Positions 35,187-43,731 of a stretch of 64,000 bases of DNA are shown here, piece after piece (positions within the stretch are counted from its first letter, which is position 1; every line of letters begins with the position of its first letter). Both the position numbers and the translations under genes were made by a program. The notes under the pieces were generated by a model. The model was given only the letters and a program-made list of their open reading frames with translations. It was not told the DNA's origin and ran no database searches. Source of the DNA: Noviherbaspirillum_A sp047237965 (GTDB taxonomy: Bacteria > Pseudomonadota > Gammaproteobacteria > Burkholderiales > Burkholderiaceae_D); NCBI RefSeq assembly GCF_047237965.1, contig NZ_JBDFLX010000002.1:248001-312000 (forward strand). The letters are read 5' to 3'.

Positions 35187-35917
35187 CGGGTATCCCGCCG
35201 CCTCCCATCCCTTGGCCTGATCACCAGCAGGTTGGCGTCATGGGTCACGATGCCCAGCAGCACCGCGCCCAGCACCCGATCCATGCCGAGCCAGTACTGG
35301 TGCGCGCCGGCAAACGGGTTGGGTTGATAAGGGTCTTCCACCAGGACCTTGCGGCGCTCGCGCTCATAGCCGGCCAGCACCACGAAATGACCCGAGGGCA
35401 AGCCACGCACATCGTCGGGCGTATCGTCGGTGCCGTATTCCCGCATGGCGCGGTAGAGATAGGTGGAACTGAGGCCAGTCAGCAGCGGAAAGCCGCGCCG
35501 CAGCAGGCCCTGCACCAGCCCGCGTGTCAGATCCTTCATGCGCAAGCGGCCGCCGAGCCGCAGAAATTCCAGATAGCCTTCGGTGGCATGCCGCAGGCGG
35601 TAGTCCGCCTTGACCTCGCGCTGCATGCGCAGGCGCTCGGCAATATCGACGTCGGAACCGTTGAACCAGCTGGGGTCGAACACGTTGAGGTTGTAGGTAT
35701 AGATCGTGGCGTCATAGCCGCGGCGCAGGGCGTCGCAGGCCAGCAGCACGGCAAAGGTCCCGCCCTGGGCCAGCTTGCCGGTTCGCTCGATCAGATCAGC
35801 CAGCGGCTCGTCATCTCCCCAGTAACGGTATATCGCATGCAGGCAGGTAGGGCCACAGGTCGTCTCGTCCGGCTGGGGGTGGATATTGACGGGAAGCTCG
35901 ATTCGATTGGTAAGCAC
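35183..35917 (-). CDS. C39-like cysteine peptidase family protein
   Basis: The 244-residue protein has the papain-fold C39-like pattern: Q and C in HPQPDETTCGPTCLHAIYR (catalytic cysteine near residue 21), H in SGHFVVLAGYER (near 183), and D in VLVEDPYQPN. In other bacteria this family (DUF3335/peptidase C39-like) is often fused to a GNAT acetyltransferase and sits by RimK-RLAN genes; here the GNAT is absent. The start is GTG 35917, without a ribosome site, so translation may begin near the 5' end of the transcript (CATAAT at about 35934). No signal peptide: a cytosolic role is likely. Confidence 0.85.
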   Translation of the reverse strand: MLTNRIELPVNIHPQPDETTCGPTCLHAIYRYWGDDEPLADLIERTGKLAQGGTFAVLLACDALRRGYDATIYTYNLNVFDPSWFNGSDVDIAERLRMQREVKADYRLRHATEGYLEFLRLGGRLRMKDLTRGLVQGLLRRGFPLLTGLSSTYLYRAMREYGTDDTPDDVRGLPSGHFVVLAGYERERRKVLVEDPYQPNPFAGAHQYWLGMDRVLGAVLLGIVTHDANLLVIRPRDGRRRDTR

Positions 35918-36061
35918 AATGGCGGGCAGGCATTATGGCACTGACAGTCAGACTTGCCATGCCGACAAAAGTTTCGGCCCGGTGGTGTCTGGCAAGCCGG
36001 CAACACGAATTCGATCAATCGGCGCGCCGATAGCGGCCGGAGTGATGCCGGCGGGGAATGC

Positions 36062-36085
36062 AAAAAAGCCGGGCGAACCCGGCTT
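36062..36085 (-). terminator. Intrinsic terminator of the Ala/Lys-rich protein gene
   Basis: On the minus strand an 8-bp stem (AAGCCGGG with CCCGGCTT) and a 4-base loop run into six thymidines. Confidence 0.92.
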
Positions 36086-36102
36086 GGCGTCATGGGTGAC
36101 GA

Positions 36103-36456
36103 TTACTTCGTGGTCGTGGCATCGACCTTGGTTTCCTTGCTGTCCTTCTTCGCTTCGGCCACTTTCTTGTCCGCCTTGGCATGCGCCTTTGCCTTGGACT
36201 TCTCTGCCTTGGCGTCGGCCTTGTTCACGGCTTCCTTCTCGTCGGCTTTTGCCTTGGCGATTTTTTCGCTGGCCTTGGCATCGGCTTTCTCGGACTTGGC
36301 TTCGGCATTGACGGCTGCTTTGGTGGCGGGTGCCGTGGTGGTCGTGCTCGTTGTGGTGGCAGGTGCGGCTGGCGTTGTGGTGGTTGCCGCGGGAGCCTGT
36401 GCAAAGGCGGCGCTGACGAACAGGGCGGCAACGGACATAACGATCAGATTTTTCAT
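36103..36456 (-). CDS. Small exported Ala/Lys/Thr-rich protein
   Basis: The ATG at 36456, with AGGG upstream, gives a clean signal peptide (MKNLIVMSVAALFVSAAFAQ). The mature 97 residues are a threonine/alanine/proline stretch and then KA/EK-rich repeats (AEAKSEKADAKASEKIAKAK), an extended helical, charged segment. Such proteins are common and abundant in Burkholderiales; the role is unknown. It has its own terminator. Confidence 0.82.
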   Translation of the reverse strand: MKNLIVMSVAALFVSAAFAQAPAATTTTPAAPATTTSTTTTAPATKAAVNAEAKSEKADAKASEKIAKAKADEKEAVNKADAKAEKSKAKAHAKADKKVAEAKKDSKETKVDATTTK

Positions 36457-36608
36457 AAAGCCCTCATCAAGTGGTTGAGCAGTTTGCCTGCCCCCCACTA
36501 ACGCCTGCTGCAGACAGCCAGTTGACCAGCAAGTTGTAAGCGCAGGTTACGGTTGTAAGTGCGCATGACAACGTGCATAGTGCGCCATATGAATCACGGG
36601 AGATGCCG

Positions 36609-37100
36609 ATGAACACGATGGATGCGGGCACCTTGCCCGATATTGAATTGCGTGTCGCCACGCAGGATGACGCCGCGCTGCTTGCAGCGCTGCAAGCGGA
36701 GATGGACGACGGCGACCCGGCCGCCGTGACCGATGCCGACCATGCGGCAATGCGCGCCGTGCTCGCGGACATGGCTGCCTACCCGCACTTTCGCGCCTAC
36801 CTCGTTTACCTGGACGGGCAGCCGGTCGCCAGCTTTTCACTGATGATCTTTGCCTCGCCTTCGCAGGGCGGACAGCCTCAGGCCCTGCTGGATGCAGTGG
36901 TGGTGAGCCGCGCGCAGCGCGGGCGCGGCGTCGGCGAGGCTATGGTGCGGGAAGCACTGTTCATGGCGCGGCAGGCGGGATGCTACAAGCTGATTCTGTC
37001 ATCCAATCTGAAGCGGCGCGATGCGCATCGTTTCTATGAGCAGCTTGGCTTCCTGCAGCATGGGATCAGCTATGGCATGGCGTTGAAGGAGAAAGACTAG
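36609..37100 (+). CDS. GNAT-family N-acetyltransferase
   Basis: This 163-residue protein has the acetyl-CoA-binding motif A VVVSRAQRGRGVGEAMVRE (with Q/R-x-x-G-x-G) and the motif B stretch DAHRFYEQLGFLQHG. The start at 36609 fits GGGAG about 7 bases upstream; the ATG at 36603 is a close alternative. The substrate is unknown. It lies about 650 bases from the amidoligase operon on the other strand, and could possibly, not demonstrably, be functionally linked to it, since C39-like relatives are often fused to GNAT domains. Confidence 0.88.
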   Translation: MNTMDAGTLPDIELRVATQDDAALLAALQAEMDDGDPAAVTDADHAAMRAVLADMAAYPHFRAYLVYLDGQPVASFSLMIFASPSQGGQPQALLDAVVVSRAQRGRGVGEAMVREALFMARQAGCYKLILSSNLKRRDAHRFYEQLGFLQHGISYGMALKEKD

Positions 37101-37249
37101 CCGGCTTGCGGGCGATGCCGAAGCAGGGAAGGGCGAAACGCGTTGCGCCGAAACCGACGCCCCGCTTTTTGCGCGCCGCGCACCGCTGACGCGGCGCGCC
37201 CGAGGGGACCGGAAAGTCAACGGCAACGCGCTCGCCCCGCTCCGGTGCC

Positions 37250-40129
37250 TCAGGCCGCCTGGCCGGCCAGCGCCATCAGGTCCACCACTTCCAGGCCCGC
37301 CAGATCCTGCGCCGCATTCCCCGCAAACGCAGCACGGCTCGGCTGCGCATTCTGCAGATGCCGCATGGCCACCGCCTTGAGCTGAAGATCGGTGCATTCC
37401 AGCACGCCGCGCCGGAACTGCTCGCGCATGGCTTGCGTGACGCCTGCTTCCCGCAGCTGCCATGCCTGCAGCGCTTCATGATGCGGGCTGCGCGGCTTGT
37501 CGAGTTCGCCGATCACGCCGATGATGGCCTCCTCGATATGCTCGCGCTGCAGCGGCGCTTCCACCACCCAGGCCACGGCGCGGGCGAAGTCGTCGTAGGT
37601 GCCGGCCAGCCGCGGGTCGCGGTAGGACAGCATGGTGAACACGCCGCTGTGCGCCGCATAGCGCGCGGTGCCGCCATAGGCGCCGCCTTCCTCGCGCAGG
37701 GCCTGGTGCAGCACCTGGTTGGTCATCAGGTTGGCCAGCACCGACAGCACCGGCGCATCCTCATGGCCCAGGCGCGGCACCGCCCAGCTTGCGAAGCAGT
37801 GGTTGACCTGCGCCGGCGCCGTCAGCGCAACGCTGGCCGGCGCGCCGCGCTCGCGTTGCAGCGGGGCGGGCGCGTTGTCGGGGTCGGCGCCAGGAACGTC
37901 GATCAGCCGCGCCAGGTGCTCGCCATCCTCTCCCACGCCAGCGCCTATGATGCGCACCGGCGCCGCCAGCACGCGCTGGTGCAGCGCCGAGAGCCGTTCG
38001 CAGATGGCTTGCAGGCCATCGTCGGACTCGATCTGATGCGCCAGGGTGCTGTAGAAGCGCAGCGCGCCGGCGCCATCCACCGCATCCTGGAAGCGGCGCC
38101 TCAGGGAGAAGGGCAGCTCGGCTGCAATGGCGGCGTACTGGTCGCCCTGGTCGGCCAGGTCCTGCAGCTGGTTTTCCGCGATCTGGTCGATCAGGAAGGC
38201 AATGCGTTCGCTCTCATCGAAGCGCGCCTCGCGGATGGACTTCGACAGCAGCTGCGCAATCGCGTCCTGCTCCTCGCGCACATTGCGCGACGAAAAGGCC
38301 AGGTTGATGCGCAAGGCAGGCCCGTTCGCCTTCAGCGACTCCTGCGCATCGAGATCGACCGAGAACGATGGGGCCAGCTGCTTGCGCCAGGATGCCGCTT
38401 CGGCGAAATTCATCGCGCCCACGCCGAGGTCGGGCAGCAGTTCCGCATAGAGGTCAAGCCATGGCCAGTCCGCTTCGTCGAAGGCGGATACGTCATACAC
38501 CACGCGGCCGTAGCTGATGCCGTTGCTGGCAATGCTAAGGCCCAGCAGGCGGCCGCTGTCTTCGGGCAGCTCGTGCAGGGGCCGCGGCAGCGGGCTCACA
38601 TCCTGCGGCCGGATGCGCGGCAGCAGGTCGTTGTTGACGGGCTGGCGCTGGCGCGCCAGCAGCGCTTCGGCTTCGGCGGCGATGCGCTGCGCCTCGCGCT
38701 CGTCCATCGCGCCCGCGTGTTGCGCCAGGCGCTCTTCCTCGACCGCATTGCGCGCCTCGAAATAGCGGGCGTCCGGCTCCACCGTGACGGTGAGGCGCGT
38801 TGGCGCGGCCAGCAGTTCGCGCACCATGGACTTGAAGAACTCCGGATGACGGATGTCCTGCTCCAGCTTCGCCAGCGTGGCTTCGCTGTCGAAGGCGGTC
38901 ATGATGTCGCCGCCGGCCATTTCGAACGGCAGCGCCTGCAGCAGCTTGCGCATGCCGTAGGGCAGCTGGCCGCCCTGGATCTCGCGCTGCGAGAAGCGCA
39001 GGTCGCGCAGCGCCGCCTGCAGTACCGCGTGCGGCACGCCGGTCTGCGTGGTCTTTTCCAGCGTGCGCCAGATCAGCGCGCGCGCCTCTTCGGTCTGTTC
39101 GCGGGTCAGGCCTTCCATGCCCAGGTGGAACACCAGCTGGCGGTGGCTCGGGTCCATGCCGTTGAAGGCGGACGGCCTGCCATAGCCGGCCGTTTCCATC
39201 GCATGCAGCAGCGGCGCCGAGGCATCGCCCACCAGGCCGGCCTCCAGCAGTTGCGCACGGTAATACGCCATCGGGTCGGCCGATTCGCCAGCCAGCCAGG
39301 CCAGCTGCATGCCGTACTCATCGTCGCGCGCGGTCGGCGACGGAATGCGGATGGTGGTGCTGCGCGGCGTGTCCCATTGCGGCGCCAGTTCCGGCATCAT
39401 GCGCGGCGCCTGGCCCGTCAGCTTGTCCAGCACATGCTCGGCAATGACCCGCTGCACCGCGGCCGGATCGACTGCGCCGGCCGTCATGAACACCGCCTGC
39501 GACGGATGGTAATGGCTGGCGTGGAACTGCTTCAGGTCGTCATGCGTCAGAGATGGAATTGCCAGCGGGTCGCCGCCCGACTCCACCGCATAGGTGGTGC
39601 CGGCAAACAGCACCGCGTCCATGCCCTGCGCCAGTGCCCGCATCGGGTCGGCGAAAGCGCCCTTCATCTCGTTGAACACCACGCCGCCATAGCCGAGCTT
39701 GCCGTTCTCCAGCGTGTGGCGCCAGCCTTCCTGCAGGAAGTCCAGGTAGTCGAGCTTCGGGAAGAAGGCCGCGTCCAGGTAGACGCCGAGCAGGTTGAAG
39801 AAGTCGGCCTCGCTGGTGCTGGCGAACGGATACACGGTGCGGTCCGGATAGGTCATCGCATTCATGTAGGTCGCGGTCGAGCGGCGTAGCATCGAGAAGA
39901 ACGGGTCGCGCACCGGGTAGCGGCGCGAGCCGCACAGCGCCAGGTGCTCCAGGATATGGGCACGGCCATCGTCCTTGTCGGGCACGGTGGGGAAAGCCAC
40001 CAGGAAAACCATTTCGGGATCGTCGGTCGCCAGATGAATGTGGCGGGCGCCACTGGCGGGATGTTCGTATTCTTTCAACACTGCCTGCATGACCTTGACG
40101 GGCCGAACACGCTTTTCAATGAAGGTCAT
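37250..40129 (-). CDS. M16C (PreP/insulinase-like) zinc metallopeptidase
   Basis: The 959-residue protein has the inverted zinc motif HILEH (residues 58-62) in AHILEHLALCGSRRYP. A second-site glutamate comes from the downstream GVVFNEMKGAFADP. The length and GSRRYPVRDPFFSML match the presequence-protease/falcilysin group, which degrades peptides inside a closed chamber of four homologous domains. The C-terminal repeat ends with GEEGGAYGGTARYAAHSGVF-like sequence (in EEGGAYGG). No signal peptide, so a cytosolic peptide-clearing role is likely. AGGA lies 7 bases before the ATG. Confidence 0.93.
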   Translation of the reverse strand: MTFIEKRVRPVKVMQAVLKEYEHPASGARHIHLATDDPEMVFLVAFPTVPDKDDGRAHILEHLALCGSRRYPVRDPFFSMLRRSTATYMNAMTYPDRTVYPFASTSEADFFNLLGVYLDAAFFPKLDYLDFLQEGWRHTLENGKLGYGGVVFNEMKGAFADPMRALAQGMDAVLFAGTTYAVESGGDPLAIPSLTHDDLKQFHASHYHPSQAVFMTAGAVDPAAVQRVIAEHVLDKLTGQAPRMMPELAPQWDTPRSTTIRIPSPTARDDEYGMQLAWLAGESADPMAYYRAQLLEAGLVGDASAPLLHAMETAGYGRPSAFNGMDPSHRQLVFHLGMEGLTREQTEEARALIWRTLEKTTQTGVPHAVLQAALRDLRFSQREIQGGQLPYGMRKLLQALPFEMAGGDIMTAFDSEATLAKLEQDIRHPEFFKSMVRELLAAPTRLTVTVEPDARYFEARNAVEEERLAQHAGAMDEREAQRIAAEAEALLARQRQPVNNDLLPRIRPQDVSPLPRPLHELPEDSGRLLGLSIASNGISYGRVVYDVSAFDEADWPWLDLYAELLPDLGVGAMNFAEAASWRKQLAPSFSVDLDAQESLKANGPALRINLAFSSRNVREEQDAIAQLLSKSIREARFDESERIAFLIDQIAENQLQDLADQGDQYAAIAAELPFSLRRRFQDAVDGAGALRFYSTLAHQIESDDGLQAICERLSALHQRVLAAPVRIIGAGVGEDGEHLARLIDVPGADPDNAPAPLQRERGAPASVALTAPAQVNHCFASWAVPRLGHEDAPVLSVLANLMTNQVLHQALREEGGAYGGTARYAAHSGVFTMLSYRDPRLAGTYDDFARAVAWVVEAPLQREHIEEAIIGVIGELDKPRSPHHEALQAWQLREAGVTQAMREQFRRGVLECTDLQLKAVAMRHLQNAQPSRAAFAGNAAQDLAGLEVVDLMALAGQAA

Positions 40130-40433
40130 TGACTAATCCTATTGATGATTTAATTTGTATAGCAGTTTAACGTAGATTGCCAGCCGTTGCGCCGTTGCCG
40201 GAAGCCAGCAATTACATGCAGCAGACTGCGCCTCCTGAACTACTCATCTGGTGGCGCCATTAGCGAAGATCAATGGCGAGGCGGCGCGATGGAGTATGAC
40301 AAAGTTCAGCCGCGAGCGTTAGCGCAGGCGCATGACCCAGGTTTTCCGCATGGCGACCGGGCAGGATGGTGTCGCTTGCCATTCATCAGCCTGCGTTCCT
40401 TCAACCGTTCGAGGTTCACTCAAGGAGCCTTTC
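40130..40433. other. Divergent intergenic region
   Basis: No gene is supported. The left 40 bases are AT-rich and likely hold the M16 peptidase promoter. Confidence 0.4.
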
Positions 40434-41264
40434 ATGTCCTCACCCAGTCCTGTCCCCGTGGCCGATCTGGCCGCCGTCAAGGCCCGCCAGCAGGCGGCCT
40501 GGTCTACCGGCAACTATGCCCTGATCGGCAGCACGCTGCAGATCGTTGGCGAAAACCTGTGCGAAGCGCTTGATCTGCGTTCCGACATGCGCGTACTCGA
40601 CGTGGCCGCCGGCAATGGCAATGCAACGCTGGCCGCGGCCCGCCGCTGGTGCGATGTCACATCGACCGACTATGTGCCGGCGCTGCTCGACAGCGCCCGT
40701 CGCCGCGCCGAGGCCAATGGCTATGCCATCGATTTCCAGCAGGCCGATGCGGAAAACCTGCCCTTCGCCGAGGCGGCATTCGACGTGGTGCTGTCAACCT
40801 TCGGCGTGATGTTCACGCCGGACCAGGACCGGGCGGCCAGCGAGATGGTGCGGGTGTGCAGGCCGGGCGGCCGGATCGGCCTGGCGAACTGGACGCCGGA
40901 CAGTTTCATCGGGCGGGTGTTCAAAACGATAGGCCGATACATCCCGCCGGCAGCAGGCGTGAAGTCGCCCGCGCTGTGGGGCACCCGGGCCAGGCTGGAG
41001 GAAATGTTCGGCCAGGCCGCAGCCGGCATCCGTATCGACGAGCGCGTATTCGTCTTCCGCTATCGCTCGCCGCAGCATTGGCTGGAGGTGTTCCGCACCT
41101 ATTACGGCCCGATGAACAAGGCATTTGCCGCGCTCGATGAGAGCCGGCAGCAGGCTTTCGCGCAGGAGCTGCTGGACCTGATGGAAGGGCTAAACCGTTC
41201 AGGCGATGGCACGCTGGTGCTGCCCAGCCCCTACCTGGAAGTGGTGGTGGAGCGCAAGGCCTGA
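40434..41264 (+). CDS. SAM-dependent methyltransferase (UbiE/class I type)
   Basis: The ATG at 40434 follows AAGGAG. The 276-residue protein has motif I VLDVAAGNGNATLAAARR, acidic VTSTDYVPALLDSARRRAE, motif II-III QADAENLPFAEAAFDVVLS, and the post-motif TFGVMFTPDQDRAASEMVRV. This is the UbiE-like class common in small-molecule methylation. No partner genes indicate the substrate. Confidence 0.9.
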   Translation: MSSPSPVPVADLAAVKARQQAAWSTGNYALIGSTLQIVGENLCEALDLRSDMRVLDVAAGNGNATLAAARRWCDVTSTDYVPALLDSARRRAEANGYAIDFQQADAENLPFAEAAFDVVLSTFGVMFTPDQDRAASEMVRVCRPGGRIGLANWTPDSFIGRVFKTIGRYIPPAAGVKSPALWGTRARLEEMFGQAAAGIRIDERVFVFRYRSPQHWLEVFRTYYGPMNKAFAALDESRQQAFAQELLDLMEGLNRSGDGTLVLPSPYLEVVVERKA

Positions 41265-41583
41265 GCCGGCGCCGGCCGGCGCGGCGCTGCCAGGAGATGG
41301 GCCAGGTGCCGATTGCCAGGCCCGCCGCGTTGGCGGCCACGACAGCTGCCATCGCGGCGATGCGCGCTGCGTTATAGCGGGCCTGCGTCGTCCGGCACGC
41401 AAGCTTGCTGAGATCGCACTGCAGTTGCCGCAGCGCCTAGTCTTCGGCGGTCAGGCAGGAAAACCGAGGACGAAAATCATGCCAGACTTGATGGCTACAT
41501 TCCTTGACAGGGGAGATGGCCGGTATGTCATGGCGCAGAACCTGTTGTGACCAGCATGCAATTCCCTTTTTGACAGGTGGCCC
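41265..41583. other. Gene-less stretch
   Basis: No supported gene or signal was seen between the methyltransferase and the next small gene. Confidence 0.4.
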
Positions 41584-41895
41584 ATGGCGGCAACGTATTC
41601 CACGCTCGACGACCTTCACCAATGCCTGACCCGCGACTTCGGCCTGGTCGCCGAGGCGCCGCATGGCGGCAGCTGGCGCACCTATTTTCTTGGAAAGGTT
41701 GAATGGCATCCGTCGCGGTCGACCCGCACCGTCAAGATATTGCTGGATGGCGCCGGCAGGCCATGGAAGATACAGCTCTGCGTTTCTTCCGACAACAACA
41801 ACAGCGTCTTTCTGGACGCGCCATTCGGCCATGAGGCGCTGAAGCTTGCAATCGACGGAGAGGTCCGCCTGCTCGTACGCAATTCACAGCGCTGA
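41584..41895 (+). CDS. Hypothetical protein (103 residues)
   Basis: A soluble, mixed protein with a plausible beta-rich core (WRTYFLGKVEWHPSRSTRTV, VFLDAPFGHEALKLAIDGE). A weak ribosome site AGGTGG lies 4 bases before the ATG. The family is not recognised. It converges on the PEP-CTERM gene. Confidence 0.55.
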   Translation: MAATYSTLDDLHQCLTRDFGLVAEAPHGGSWRTYFLGKVEWHPSRSTRTVKILLDGAGRPWKIQLCVSSDNNNSVFLDAPFGHEALKLAIDGEVRLLVRNSQR

Positions 41896-41927
41896 CACCC
41901 GTTGCGGCCGGGCCAACGCCGCCGGCA

Positions 41928-42560
41928 TTACAGCGCCACGCCGCGCCTGCGCAGGCGCGCCACGACAAGCAGGCCCAGGCCGAGGCCAAGCAGGGGCAGG
42001 GCGGCCGGCTCCGGCACCTGCGCCGACTCGCCTTCCAGCGTGAAACGGAAGTTGTCGGCTGCGAACGCGACCGATGTGCCGGGCTGCACCCAGACTTCCA
42101 GCCTGTCGATCGGTGTGCCTATGCCGGTTGTGCGGGTCGCAAAGTCTTGCGGCGCGGTATCGAGGAAGGAAAACTGCAGCGCATTGCCCAACAGGCCGCG
42201 GAACAGCCAGGCATCGCCCTGCGCGGCCGCGCCCAATGCCGCGATGTCATAGCCGTCGAAGGTGAAGTCGCGGCCCGTGAAGGTGGAAAAGACCGTAGGC
42301 GCATTGGGCGCGCCCGGCACCGGGCCTTGCGCCGCAGGATAGCCCACCAGCGCGCTGGGCGGATTGCCGGCGCTGGCAGAGAGAACGAAGTTCCTGGCGA
42401 TCGCATAATTCATCTGGCTCTCGGACCGGTCGACCCCGGGAAGGAAGCCCTCGTCCAGATTTTGAAAGGTCACCGTCGCAGCCAGCGATGGCGATGCGGT
42501 CAGGGTGTACAGCAGGGCAAAGGCGCTGCCGAGCACGACGGCCTTGATCGACTTTCTCAT
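41928..42560 (-). CDS. PEP-CTERM sorting-domain exported protein
   Basis: The start at 42560 follows AGGAGG. The 210-residue protein has a signal peptide (AFALLYTLTASPSLAA), a beta-rich body (FTFDGYDIAALGAAAQGDAW) and the sorting tail VPEPAALPLLGLGLGLLVVA followed by RLRRRG. This motif directs exosortase-mediated handling in EPS-forming bacteria. No exosortase (EpsH) gene is in this window. Confidence 0.9.
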   Translation of the reverse strand: MRKSIKAVVLGSAFALLYTLTASPSLAATVTFQNLDEGFLPGVDRSESQMNYAIARNFVLSASAGNPPSALVGYPAAQGPVPGAPNAPTVFSTFTGRDFTFDGYDIAALGAAAQGDAWLFRGLLGNALQFSFLDTAPQDFATRTTGIGTPIDRLEVWVQPGTSVAFAADNFRFTLEGESAQVPEPAALPLLGLGLGLLVVARLRRRGVAL

Positions 42561-43117
42561 GGCGACCTCCTGTGTATGCAAAGTGGTCCATCGGAATCAG
42601 CGCGTTGCTTGCCGCGGGATGCTGGCAAGGAAACCTGGCCCTTCCCATTATCGATAGCGCGGCTGCATGCTTTTTGAGCGAGGCCAATATCGCGGCTGCC
42701 AAGCCTGCCGAGCGGCAGGCGCCGATGCGTCCCTGCCCATCCGGCAGATGGCGGGGCTGAAAAATGCCTGCCCGGACCGCCATCCGGGCCAGGAACATGG
42801 ATCGGGCTCCCTGTCAAAAACGTTGCGGCAAACGGATCATGGCTTGCCGCCAAAGTGGATTTGAACATTTGGATTTGCCCGAAGCTAGTTGCTTGCGGTT
42901 GATCGCGATCATGGGCGCGCGGCCTGCGCAGGGCGCGCGTCGCGCTGGCCATGGAAGAATAGCCGCCAACGGAATGCGGCAAAGCGCGATTGTAAGGCGC
43001 CGCAAGTGCCATGCTCGGCGTTCCATGCAGGAATGATGCCGATGACTTCGGGCTGCCCTCCTTCACCGTCCTGGGGCCGGTGGAAACAGGACGGCCCTGA
43101 CCTGAATAAGGAAAACG
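42561..43117. other. Gene-less stretch
   Basis: No gene with normal codon use is seen on either strand. The segment presumably carries promoters for the two flanking divergent genes. Confidence 0.4.
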
Positions 43118-43645
43118 ATGTTCTTCGACAGCATGCATGATCTGTGGCGGGTCTTCCTGGTCGGCACGCTGGCTTACATCGGCTGCATCGTGATGATGCG
43201 GCTGAGCGGGAACCGTACGCTGTCGAAGCTCAATTCATTCGACCTGGTAGTGACGGTTGCGTTTGGCTCGACGCTGTCGTCGATACTCATCACCAGCGAC
43301 ATTGCCCTTGCCGAGGGCCTTTTCGCCATTGCCCTCCTGGTGCTGCTGCAGTTCGTCATTACCTGGCTTTCAGTCAGGTTCGGTGCAATCAATACCATCA
43401 TCAAGACCGCGCCCACCCTGCTTCTGCGCAATGGCCGCATGCTCGACGATGCCATGCGGAAGGTGCGCATCACCAGCGATGAAATCCGAACCGCGGTGCG
43501 GCAGAAGGGGATGGGCAGCCTGGATCAGGTCGCTGCCGTCATCCTGGAAACGGATGGCAGCCTGTCGATCATTTCTGCCGAGAAGCTTGGCTCGGGTTCT
43601 GCGCTGGAGGGTGTCCAGGGAGCCGGGGACAGGCTGCAGCACTGA
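43118..43645 (+). CDS. DUF421/YetF-family membrane protein
   Basis: The 175-residue protein has three hydrophobic segments in the first 90 residues, around RLSGNRTLSKLNSFDLVVTV and AFGSTLSS. This is the conserved motif of the YetF/YdfR (DUF421) family. A soluble C-terminal domain follows (LLLRNGRMLDDAMRKVRIT, DEIRTAVRQKGMGSLDQV). Function of the family is unresolved. AAGGAA lies 7 bases before the ATG. Confidence 0.9.
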   Translation: MFFDSMHDLWRVFLVGTLAYIGCIVMMRLSGNRTLSKLNSFDLVVTVAFGSTLSSILITSDIALAEGLFAIALLVLLQFVITWLSVRFGAINTIIKTAPTLLLRNGRMLDDAMRKVRITSDEIRTAVRQKGMGSLDQVAAVILETDGSLSIISAEKLGSGSALEGVQGAGDRLQH

Positions 43646-43731
43646 GTTCTCGCGCTGCTCACAGCTGTTGAAGGTTGAGGTCGATCGTGCCTGCGCTAGC
43701 CTTGCGGCAGCACCCGCCAGGCTGCGCGCCC

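Noticed and set aside
37358..39889. An 843-codon open frame antisense to the M16 peptidase
   Set aside because: A GC-rich shadow: composition is Arg/His/Gln-rich, with no start signal, and the opposite strand has the HILEH peptidase.
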